DNA from: Neoscytalidium dimidiatum
Lineage: Eukaryota > Ascomycota > Dothideomycetes > Botryosphaeriales > Botryosphaeriaceae
NCBI GenBank assembly: GCA_037367355.1
Contig: CM074695.1
Location: 2,418,001-2,482,000, forward strand
Length of the DNA stretch: 64,000 nucleotides
Reading direction: 5' to 3'
The position numbers were made by a program, and so were the translations under genes. The notes beneath the pieces are model-generated. The model saw nothing but the letters and a program-made list of their open reading frames with translations. It was not told the DNA's origin and did not search any database. The first letter of the stretch is position 1. Every line of letters starts with the position of its first letter. Below, in pieces: positions 55,710 to 64,000 of this stretch.

Positions 55710-58211
55710 TCAGTAAGTGATCTTGAAAACCCAAGCGAACTCATCAGCGCCGGCAACCTCATCCGATACTTCCAAAACCACTCTCCCATCTTCCTGCCGA
55801 CTCGGCACGACCGTTCCGTTCAGAGTCCCGCCCACGACCGTGACCTCGTCCCCCTCAACCCACGGCACCGGGCTCTCCAGCACGACCTCACTGCGCGGCC
55901 TCTCCAGGAGCAGCACGTAAAAGGCGTCCCCCGTGGTGGTGAAGCGCACGCTCTCCCCCTCCTGCGGCGTGACGCTCCAGAACCTCGTCCCGAACAGGGC
56001 CTCGGCGTGCGCCTTCACCCAGCCGCCCGCCTCGCGCAGGTTCCTCTGGCAGACGTCCACGATGGTGCCGTCCGCCGTGGGGCCGACGTCGAGCAGGAGG
56101 TTCCCGTTCTTGCTCACGATGTCGACCAGGCCGGCCACGATGGCCGAGGCGTTCAGGTACGCGGCGGCGGGCGTCGCGCGGTTGTACCCGTACGAGTACG
56201 GGTCCATGCCGAGGTTGCTCTCCCACTTGCGCGCCTGCGCGCCCGCGTACCGCGCGTACTCGGGCGTGTCGAAGTCGCCGGGCAGGCCGCAGCGCGCGTT
56301 CATCGCGACCTGCCGCCCCCGCGCGGCCGCGCGGTTGAACCACGCCGCCGCCCACGCCGCCGTCGCGTTCGGCCCGCCGATGTCGCACCACATGATGTCG
56401 ACGCCCAGGCCGAAGGCCAGCGCGTCCATCTCGGGCACGACGACGTCGGCGATGTAGTCGTCGACGGGCACGTAGCCGGCGTAGGGCAGCGAGGCGTTGG
56501 TGTACGGGTTGGTCGCGTTGCCGCCCGGCCAGGAGCCGAAGCCGTAGCGCGCGTAGTCTGGGTGGAACCATTCGGGCAGCGAGAAGTAGGCCGCGCGGTG
56601 CAGGTGCGGCTGGTGGGTTGCGGCGGCGTCGAAGAGCTCTTGGAGGAGGTCGCGGTGAGGGGGGAGGGCGACGGAGGTGCGTTGGCTGACGTTGGCGGGG
56701 AGATCGAAGATGGCGTAGCCTGTGGGTTGTTTTTAGCAAAAAATGTCCACTTTTGATGAAAATGGAGGTTATGTACCGTCATGGTGTTTGGATACCTGGA
56801 CGAAGTACTGGGCGCCGGCGTCGGCGAAGAGATCGACCCATTCCTTCGGATCGAAGGCGCTGGCGGTGAAGTTTTGGATGAAGTCGTCGTACACGACGTC
56901 CGGGCCGTACGTCTCGAGGTGGTATTCCCATGTCCCAACGGAGGTGCCTGGGCCTTGGTTCTGATCCCACCAGTACCATTCAGCGTAGCTCTCATTCTTG
57001 CCCGAGTTGCCCCAGCCTGGGACGGAGTAGACGCCCCAGTGGATGAAGATGCCGTATTTGGCGTCATTGAACCAGTTGGGGGACTCATGAGAGTAAACGG
57101 AGTCGTATGTGGGCTCGTAGTCAGCAATGCCGAAGGTCGCGTTAAGGGTATACTGAGTGCTGGGAATGCCGTCTCCAGCAATGTTGATAGTGGCGTTTCC
57201 CATAGTCCCAGGCTCGACGCCGTCTTCGTTGACGACGCCAATCTCCACTACAGTTTGGTCTCCGCTTCTCAGTCTCTTGACCGTGGCATTTGTGACAGTC
57301 TCAACGCCTGAGGATTCCACCCAAACGGATACTGAATGGTTCCTCAGCACGCACTCAGTACCGACGTTATTGATAGTGACCTCGAATATCTGGGTTTTGT
57401 TGGTCCCTTCGAACCACTTCTGAGTTGACCTCGCATACTGGACTTCCAGCTGAGGACTCTCCGGAGGACTGGTCGAAACAGGTAGGAGTGACAAGGCAAA
57501 GATGTGCAGTCTTGCCTCGACAGCTGCCCCACCCGGGGAGGTGCTGGATCCTCCGGTGACGTTGGGCAAAGCAAGAGACGTGAGTTCTTTGCTGGAGTCA
57601 AGCCAACCAACGGCCTGGAAGATATTTGAGCGGTTGTAATCTACAGTTTCGTTTGTTAACCGGTAGGGGAAGACGATATCTCCACCAGCAGGGTAAGGCC
57701 AGTTCCACCATGCAGGTACAAGCACGGCGTCTGAGGTCTGGGTGCCGTCGGCGTAAGAGGCATTGATGGTGCTCGAGGTGATTCCGGTCTCACTAGCTGC
57801 GAGCATGGCGACGCTGATGTATTTGCCGCGAGGAACTGAGAGAGTCTGTCCGGTTGCGATGACATTGTCGTTGCCCGATTGACGATATTCAGGGAATCGG
57901 TAGTTGAATCCCGAATAAACGAAGCTCGATGGCGGCATTGAATCGGCGGGGAAAGCACCTTTCGCGGTCAGATGGATCGTTCGAATGAGGCACTTGATTA
58001 CAAAAGGCTTACCGCCCATTCCGTCGAAGTCTGATTCATTTGGAGCTAATCCGAACCCTCGGTTGTTGAACAGAGGACTGAGATCAACGGGAAGTGACAG
58101 GCGCTGTCCTGTAAGTGGTTGGAAGGCATTTTGTGGCATGAACAGGGACTGTGCGAAGGAAAATGGAGTGAGAATAAGCCATTGCGTCGATACAATGCAT
58201 TTAGACCACAT
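55710..58211 (-). CDS. Secreted GH29 alpha-L-fucosidase
   Basis: Exons 58211-58013, 57958-56777 and 56719-55710, 796 residues. Intron 1 (57959-58012, GTAAGC..GCGAAAG, CTGAC branch site) is 54 nt, stop-free and in frame, so it can be mistaken for coding; intron 2 (56720-56776) is GTACAT..CCACAG. I prefer ATG 58211 (MWSKCIVSTQWLILTPFSFAQ), which gives a signal-peptide-like start, over 58301. Residues about 40-380 form beta-rich N-terminal domains; the GH29 barrel follows: WFNDAKYGIFIHWGVYSVPGW, FVQVSKHHDGYAIFD, the probable nucleophile in DIMWCDIGGP, and NGNLLLDVGPTADG. A C-terminal beta domain ends the protein. It removes alpha-L-fucose from glycans outside the cell; many N-glycosylation sequons fit secretion. 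Confidence 0.9.
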
Positions 58212-58819
58212 GTTCGGCAGAGTTGTGGACAATTCGCCCGTGAAATGGGCTCGCCATGCAGCCCAATGACCGGTTGGAAAATTTGGCGGAGCGGCGGGCA
58301 TGAAGTATGCAGATCGAGGGCATCACGAATCAGGTATGGTGTTGTTTCCCCGCACCCCGCGAGCGGGCGTAGATCACCGCGGGGTGGAGGTGGACGGTGG
58401 GAATGTAACCTGGAGTGTGGAGTAGCGGCGAACGCGGAGATCAGTGGGAAGAAAGCTCTCAGTTTACAGAGCGTTCGGCATTGCTTTTACCGAAGCTATG
58501 ACGTCGTTCCGCAGAACATCGGGTTGGTGTGCAATCTTCAACGGCTTCTAGCACAAATGTAGTAGTAGTGCGAGCCATTTCCTACCTCGCAGGGAACATG
58601 GGGCAATTTATCCTAAGCGGCTGAAAGGGTGACGGTGCCTGATCCAACATGCTCAGATCTATGAAGAGAGAAAGCCTAGTCTGAGGTTTCCCATCCCACC
58701 GGAGGTCGAATAGGCACAAGGAGACACAAGTCAGTACGGGGCCTACCACTTCCCGAGAATTTCTCTAAAGAGCGTCTCGTTTAGCTTCAGAAAGTATCTC
58801 CCATTTTTGGCATCACTAC
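58212..58819. other. Intergenic region, fucosidase promoter and O-methyltransferase 3-prime flank
   Basis: Both neighbours are on the minus strand. A minus-strand frame extends upstream of 58211 to an ATG at 58301, but its residues do not look like a signal peptide. No other gene seen. Confidence 0.5.
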
Positions 58820-60169
58820 CTAGTGAACTCCGTCCGTGAGACCTTCGCTAACCGGCCGCAGATCCAACACCTGCGTGAGACATCCCCTCGGCGTGATCAT
58901 GTCATGTATCTCGAACCCGGCATTCCTCGCCAGCTCCCGATACTCCTCATACGTCCTCTCCTTGTTCCTCACCCGCGACAGCATGCGAATATCCGCATAC
59001 CGCGCAAAGCTTCCCAGCCTCCCCTCGCGAATCACGTTCTCCACCACCAGCACCCGACTCACCCCGGGCTTCACCACCATCGCCTCTCTCAACCTCCTCA
59101 ACAACGCCACACACCGCTCATCGTCCCAATTGTGAAACACAAACTTCAAAAAGTACACCGGCGCCCGCGGCAGCTCATCCACGAAGAAATCGCCCGCTCT
59201 CACCTCCACCAACCGCTCCCTAACACCCCCGTCTCCATCCGGCCCCTCAAACCTCTTCTTGATAATCTCCGCCGTCTTCGGCAGCTCGAACGCCACCGCC
59301 CTCGCGTCCCCGAACCTCCTCAGGTACGCGGCCACGAAATCGCCCTGCCCGGCGCCCACGTCGGCCACGACCTCGGCCGCAACCTCGGCCCACGCGTAAT
59401 CGCTCAGCAGGCCGGGCGCCTCCGCGACGCTGAAGGCGCCGATGGCCCGGTGGAAGGCGGCGGTGGCGCCGCGCCGCTCCAGCACGCGGTAGATGCTGTC
59501 GTCGGTGTCGTAGAGGAGCTGGGCGGCGCTGCGGCGCGCGCCCGCGGCGACCGCGTCCGGCAGCCGCGCCAGCGTGTCGTAGTGCTCGCACGCGTACTGG
59601 TCGACCCACGCGTGCCACGTCGTCCAGTGGTCCGCCCGCAGCAGCTCCGACGCCCGGTTCTGCCACACCAGGCCCGTCGCGGCCGAGTGCGCGAACACGC
59701 CCATCTCGTCGGCCAGGTAGCGCACGAGCTGCCCGAGCGCGGTCGCGTCCACGCCCGCGCGCGCCGCGAGCGCCGGCACCGTGAGCGGGCCGTGGGCGTG
59801 CAGGATGTCGGCGAGGCGGTAGCGCGAGGCGCAGACGAGGACTTTGGTGTTGGTGGCGGCTGTGGCGGGGAGGGGAGGAAAGGGCGGTTGGTCAGCGGTG
59901 CTGTTGGTCTTGTTCGTGTTGTGGGGGGGCCTGGGGGAATGCGTACCGAAGATGCCGTCCATGAAGAGGATTTGCGGGGGAGTGAGGAGCTGCTCGAGCT
60001 TGTGGAGAGTCTGGATGGTGTCTTCGATCTTGGTGCGCAGCGCGCCCGATTGGGAAGTGGTGTGCTCGGAGAGGCGGAGCGCGGCGTCGACGTCTTGGGC
60101 CAGAGCGCCCTCGAACGCTTGAAGCGCCTGCTTGGCGGACTTCAGTACTTGGTCCAGCTCTGCCTCCAT
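58820..60169 (-). CDS. SAM-dependent O-methyltransferase (secondary metabolism type)
   Basis: Exon 1 60169-59947 and exon 2 59859-58820; the intron 59860-59946 (GTACGC..GCCACAG) is 87 nt, in frame and stop-free, encoding a false Pro/Asn/Thr-rich insert if retained. The spliced product is 420 residues. It is a class I, plant/fungal O-methyltransferase (COMT type): an N-terminal helical and winged-helix part (SRYRLADILHAHGPLTVPALAARAGV) used for dimerisation, SAM motif I VVADVGAGQGDF, RVLVVENVI, and the catalytic-His region KFVFHNWDDERC. The C-terminus GFEIHDMITPRGCLTQVLDLRP is typical. The neighbouring NRPS on the same strand, about 620 bases away, suggests that it methylates that pathway product, like GliM-type enzymes; substrate is inferred. 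Confidence 0.9.
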   Translation of the reverse strand: MEAELDQVLKSAKQALQAFEGALAQDVDAALRLSEHTTSQSGALRTKIEDTIQTLHKLEQLLTPPQILFMDGIFGTHSPRPPHNTNKTNSTADQPPFPPLPATAATNTKVLVCASRYRLADILHAHGPLTVPALAARAGVDATALGQLVRYLADEMGVFAHSAATGLVWQNRASELLRADHWTTWHAWVDQYACEHYDTLARLPDAVAAGARRSAAQLLYDTDDSIYRVLERRGATAAFHRAIGAFSVAEAPGLLSDYAWAEVAAEVVADVGAGQGDFVAAYLRRFGDARAVAFELPKTAEIIKKRFEGPDGDGGVRERLVEVRAGDFFVDELPRAPVYFLKFVFHNWDDERCVALLRRLREAMVVKPGVSRVLVVENVIREGRLGSFARYADIRMLSRVRNKERTYEEYRELARNAGFEIHDMITPRGCLTQVLDLRPVSEGLTDGVH

Positions 60170-60791
60170 TTTGGGGTCTGGACGTTGAAGATGGGACGAT
60201 CTGCACGGGTGGGGGGATGAAAGGAGATGCTGCTGATGGGCCCACCGGCCAAACTTAGGAATTATATGACCAGAACATTCACTGTATTCTCGGCCGCGGT
60301 ATCCGGAGTGCATCCTTTGCTGAGAATGCACCGGAGTGGCAGCCGATTGTGGTGCCCGGGAATGCACGTCATTCGGTGAATATCCACGGAGTGAATCGCA
60401 CACGGCCCACGCGACTATTGACCGGGGCAAATCGCATGCACTCCACCCGCACTGGTTCCGTTATACCGGTGTGTATAGAAGTAGAGCGCCAAGGCGTGTG
60501 AATGTAGTCTCAGACTAATGCGGAAGAATGTCGTCGGCATTGGTATCTGTCCATCTCCCGGGGCTTAACGCAATGCAACTACAAGCTTCACGAGCCATCT
60601 ATAGTCATTGTTGTCATATGGAATATCAAATTGGCAACTGTTTGAGCTTGGGTGGTATAGTCAGGAACCCTAGAACATCTCTTGAAAAATTACTCGCAAA
60701 GTACAACCTGCGATTAACAATGTGCACCAAACTAGTAGGATACCAAAAAGAGCATGCTATCGAATAGAAAAGAACCAAAAAGAGTAAAAAC
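60170..60791. other. Intergenic region between NRPS stop and O-methyltransferase start
   Basis: No gene. Contains the O-methyltransferase promoter and the NRPS 3-prime flank. A palindromic-looking set of CGGAGTG/CACTCCG words (60304-60400) recurs three or more times and could be binding sites for a cluster regulator; not tested. Confidence 0.4.
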
Positions 60792-63700
60792 TTATACAGC
60801 CACTTCACAGAGCCCTGCCAACGCATCCGCCGTGGGCGACTCGAATACAGCTCTCAAATCCAGCCGCAAGCCCCTCTTCTCACAGGCATCCTGCAGTCTC
60901 ACCGCATCCATACTCTCCGCGCCCAGCTCCCAAAACGAGCGCATGCAACCGACATCCTTCCTCTCCAATCCCAGGCACTCCGCCATCGCCTCCCGAATCA
61001 GCACCACCCTCTCCGCCTTCCCCTCCACCTCTCCCTTCCCACCCCCCAACACGCCCTCAATCTCCCTCTCCGACCGCGGCGTCGGCAGCCCATCGCCCGC
61101 CACCACAACCACATCCCCCTCCTCCTCCCTGCCCCTCACCGCCCTCACAATCTCCCGCACCCCGGCCCCCCTCCCCAGCAACTCCAGCACCACCGCCACC
61201 GCGCCCTCCAACCTCCCGTGCAGCCCCTCCCCCACCACCGCGCCGTCGCACTCCACCTCCACCCGCAGCCCGGCCCCGTCGTCGAAAAACTCCAGCATGA
61301 CGGGAAACTTCGCGCACCGCGGCCGCGCGCCCTCGATGCGCTCGACGACCTCCGTCCCCGCGCCGAGCCCGAGCCGGCCGCCGCCCGGCCCGCCCGTCTC
61401 CGCCGCCGTGTGGAACGACACCATGACCTCGAACAGCGGGGCGGCGGCGGCGGCGCGGCCGCCGCCGCCGACGAGCCGGCGCAGCGCGCGGTGCGGGACG
61501 CTGTGCGCGAGGGCGGCGGAGCTGGCGGCCCGGACCGCGGCGAGGAAGGCCGTGAGCTCGCACTCTCTGGCTCCTTCTCCTTCTCCTTCTTCGACTGCGT
61601 CTTCGTCGGGGCGGTCGTTGTTGACGTCCCAGGAGATGGGGACGACGAGTCGGTCGAGGAAGAGGCCCGGCATCCCTTCCGTGCCCGGCTCGGTGCGCAG
61701 CGTGAGCGGGGCGCCGAGCGGGATCGTGCGGGAGGAGGGGTGGAGGGTTTGGAGGGCGAGGAAGGTGGTTGCGAGGGCGAGCTGGTGCATGGTGAGGCCG
61801 TGCGAGAGGGCGAGGTGGGCGAGCCGCTTGTGGAGGGTGGGGCGGATGGGGAGGGTGCGAGTGTGGCCGTGGTAGGTGTGGGGGTGGTTGTTGTTGTTCG
61901 GGAAGAGAGAGGGGGTTGGGTGGGAGAGGTGCGTTTGCCAGAAGGTGGTTGTTTCTTTGTCGGGGAGGGAGGAGGAAGCATGGTTTGACCAGTGCGACCA
62001 GTCGAGGTAGGTGAGAGAGGGGTCGGTTGATGGTTCGGCTTCGGCAGTATTGTTTGTGATGCGTTGATATTCGGCGGAGATTTCTTGCAGGACTCTGTTT
62101 AGTGTGGGTCCGTCCCCGATGATATGCGACATGACGATGATGATGACCGTTTTCCATGGCTGCACGGCAGCAGTGTGGAGTTGGATGAGCGGCTCGCTCA
62201 AAGGATCTAAGGGACGTTGTATCTTCTCGGAGACGAAGTCATCGACCGCATCCTCAGCGCACTTAGTATGGCTCGGGACGAATATTTCGGCAAGAGATCG
62301 TGTAATTGTTCCATTTTCGACATGGTATCGGGAGCGGAGGACCTCATGCTTAGCCACTGTCCTCTGGAAAGCAATGCCAAGAGCATCCTGATCTACCGGA
62401 CCAAAGGCGTTGCAAGCATGGACGATGTTCCACACTGGTGAACCATTGCTCAGAAAATGGTTGAGAATCATTTCCTGTTCCAAATACGACGCAGGCATCC
62501 TGCCCTGTCTTTCGATTCTCTCCATCTCATTGAATGGTTTCCGAGAGTTTGTAGAATTTGCCACTGACGAATCTGCGTTGCCAAGCTCCTGTCGTTCATT
62601 CTCAAGATGCTCATCAAGTGCAATGCAGAGCTCGCGTAATCTCTGATGACGGATGATGATCTTGAGCGGCACCCTGGTATGCCACAACCTAGACAGCTTC
62701 TGTGCCAGCCGGATCTGAAGCAGCGAGTGGCCTCCGATATCGAAGAACCCGTCCAGCGCGCTGATCGGGAATTGGCTCTGATCTCTGCCCAGTAGTTCGG
62801 CCCAGGCTTTGGCAACATCGCGTTCGGTGCCGGTCTTTAACGGCTCGAGCCCCGCTTCGCGCTCCAGCTGCATCTTGGCTAGCTCTCCGCGGTCGACCTT
62901 GCCATTCCTGGAGAGCGGCAGTTCCTTCAAGGCAGTGATGTTACTCGGTGTGCTATACTCCGGAAGGTGCAGCCGGACGATCTGGAGAAGGTCGTCCGTA
63001 TCGACCGTCTCAGGAGTGACAAATGCCCGCAATGCGCCTCCAACCACCACGACCGCAACGTTGTCCAGACCTGGAGCCAGCCGTGCGATGGATGCCTCCA
63101 CGTCTCCGAGGTCGATCCGAAAACCTCGCACCTTCACCTGGTTGTCGTCACGCCCGATATACTCAATGTCCCCGGTCTCGAGCCAGCGGCCGATATCGCC
63201 CGTTTTGAACATACGCCAACCTGGACGGAAAGGGTCTGGCAGGAAGCGAGCTTTGGTCTCTTCCGGGTTGTTGCGGTAGCCAGGAGTAACCTGGATGCCC
63301 GAGATGTAGATCTCGCCGCTCACGCCGACTGGCACGGGCTGCCTGGAGGAGTCCAGGAGGTAGAAGTTTACTCGAGGGACCGGTCTGCCGATTGAGATGG
63401 GGCTATCCGGTTTGAGGGGATGTGCAGTTGCGATGAGGGTGCACTCGGCTGGTGCGTAACCGTTTTGTAGGACCCTGCCGGGCATCCACCTCCTGGCAAG
63501 AGGAGTTGGCAGTGCTTCGCCAACGAGCGTCATGACTTTCAAGTTAGGATAGTCGGCAGGGTCCAGGTTCGAGACCAAGGAAGGAGTACCGACAATGGCA
63601 TCCACTTTCGAGAGATGTGCAAGTGGGTCAGTCGGATCCTTGAGCACGAGCGTCGCTCCGTAGAGAAGGCTGGAGAACACCTCTTTGACGCAACAGTCGA

Positions 63701-64000
63701 ATCCGAGTGATAGTAGCTGAGCGTTTCGTTGACCAGGCTTCGAATGTAATCTTGCCGGAGCGTATGAGAGAAGGGATAGAATCGCCTTGTGTTGGAGCTG
63801 CACTGCCTTCGGGAAGCCAGTGCTGCCGCTGGTAAAAATCACCACGGCAATGTCATCTGTAGCAGCCTGGCTCTTAGGAACAAGCTCCCAGCCATCACTA
63901 GAGCCGCTGTCAGAATCAGAACCGTCTTCGGAAAGAAGGGTCTCGACATCCAAAAGCACGGCATGTTCAAAGCCGGAAGACTTGGCCCTTACTCGTGCGT
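60792..64000 (-). CDS. Non-ribosomal peptide synthetase, C-terminal A-T-C(T)-T module (partial)
   Basis: The frame is open from the right edge to TAG 60792-60794, over 1060 residues, so the N-terminal part lies outside. Domains in order: adenylation with A3 IFTSGSTGFPKAV, A4 FDCCVKEVF, A5 NGYAPAECTL, A7 FKTGDIGRW, A8 GRDDNQVKVRGFRIDLGDVE and A10 LSRNGKVDRGEL; thiolation with FFDIGGHSLLQ (active Ser); condensation with SHIIGDG and Tyr 15 residues after its Asp (SHxxxDx14Y, Ser-His-Asp at 62129-62112, Tyr at 62067-62069); a terminal thiolation domain with FWELGAESMDAV. No thioesterase or reductase follows. NRPSs load amino acids on T domains and join them by C domains. C(T)-T endings are known from gliotoxin-type diketopiperazine synthetases; the amino acids used here are not readable with confidence. 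Confidence 0.93.
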   Translation of the reverse strand, partial: ARVRAKSSGFEHAVLLDVETLLSEDGSDSDSGSSDGWELVPKSQAATDDIAVVIFTSGSTGFPKAVQLQHKAILSLLSYAPARLHSKPGQRNAQLLSLGFDCCVKEVFSSLLYGATLVLKDPTDPLAHLSKVDAIVGTPSLVSNLDPADYPNLKVMTLVGEALPTPLARRWMPGRVLQNGYAPAECTLIATAHPLKPDSPISIGRPVPRVNFYLLDSSRQPVPVGVSGEIYISGIQVTPGYRNNPEETKARFLPDPFRPGWRMFKTGDIGRWLETGDIEYIGRDDNQVKVRGFRIDLGDVEASIARLAPGLDNVAVVVVGGALRAFVTPETVDTDDLLQIVRLHLPEYSTPSNITALKELPLSRNGKVDRGELAKMQLEREAGLEPLKTGTERDVAKAWAELLGRDQSQFPISALDGFFDIGGHSLLQIRLAQKLSRLWHTRVPLKIIIRHQRLRELCIALDEHLENERQELGNADSSVANSTNSRKPFNEMERIERQGRMPASYLEQEMILNHFLSNGSPVWNIVHACNAFGPVDQDALGIAFQRTVAKHEVLRSRYHVENGTITRSLAEIFVPSHTKCAEDAVDDFVSEKIQRPLDPLSEPLIQLHTAAVQPWKTVIIIVMSHIIGDGPTLNRVLQEISAEYQRITNNTAEAEPSTDPSLTYLDWSHWSNHASSSLPDKETTTFWQTHLSHPTPSLFPNNNNHPHTYHGHTRTLPIRPTLHKRLAHLALSHGLTMHQLALATTFLALQTLHPSSRTIPLGAPLTLRTEPGTEGMPGLFLDRLVVPISWDVNNDRPDEDAVEEGEGEGARECELTAFLAAVRAASSAALAHSVPHRALRRLVGGGGRAAAAAPLFEVMVSFHTAAETGGPGGGRLGLGAGTEVVERIEGARPRCAKFPVMLEFFDDGAGLRVEVECDGAVVGEGLHGRLEGAVAVVLELLGRGAGVREIVRAVRGREEEGDVVVVAGDGLPTPRSEREIEGVLGGGKGEVEGKAERVVLIREAMAECLGLERKDVGCMRSFWELGAESMDAVRLQDACEKRGLRLDLRAVFESPTADALAGLCEVAV

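Noticed and set aside
61057..62157. Long His/Pro/Arg-rich minus-strand frame within the NRPS
   Set aside because: Other-frame shadow of the C and T domains.

Overview
This window is nuclear DNA of a filamentous ascomycete (Pezizomycotina). The evidence is short (about 50-200 nt) GT-AG introns with CTAAC/CTGAC branch sites, GC-rich codon usage, an intron-bearing tRNA-Gln, and family membership: a JSN1-type PUF protein with an RRM, Ku70 with a SAP domain, a fungal-type NRPS and a cytosolic GH13 amylase. I cannot place it to class; Dothideomycetes or a relative is only a guess. All gene models are read by eye from open frames and splice signals, without transcript support.

Layout. 0-7 kb: 3-prime end of an MGST3-like MAPEG gene (+), mitochondrial proline dehydrogenase (-), tRNA-Gln(CUG), Ku70 (+). 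8.9-16.6 kb: a PUF/RRM RNA-binding protein (-) and the SWR1 subunit VPS72/YL1 (+), divergent. 16.8-22 kb: a secreted type-B carboxylesterase (-) and a secreted GH27 alpha-galactosidase (+), divergent; the galactosidase has one intron with no canonical 3-prime splice site. 22-28 kb: a lower-GC, gene-poor island with two or three small orphan membrane-protein candidates, all on the minus strand, among microsatellites. 28-30.7 kb: an Est1/SMG7-type protein with an N-terminal C2H2 finger (-). 30.7-38.8 kb: no supportable gene. 38.8-49.9 kb: a small hypothetical protein (+), an MFS transporter (-), ferrochelatase (-), a cytosolic alpha-amylase (+) and ALG5 (-). 50-54 kb: empty, repeat-marked DNA ending in a decayed reductase pseudogene. 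55.7-64 kb, all minus strand: a secreted GH29 alpha-L-fucosidase, an O-methyltransferase, and the C-terminal part of an NRPS that runs off the right edge.

How the genes relate. Most are housekeeping (heme, N-glycosylation, DNA end joining, chromatin, RNA control) or sugar-polymer degrading enzymes. The most interesting part is the right edge. The NRPS ends A-T-C-T; its C domain carries the fungal cyclisation motif SHxxxDx14Y and is followed by a terminal T domain. This layout is known from diketopiperazine/epipolythiodioxopiperazine synthetases such as GliP, and an O-methyltransferase gene lies beside it. The rest of that putative cluster would lie beyond base 64000.
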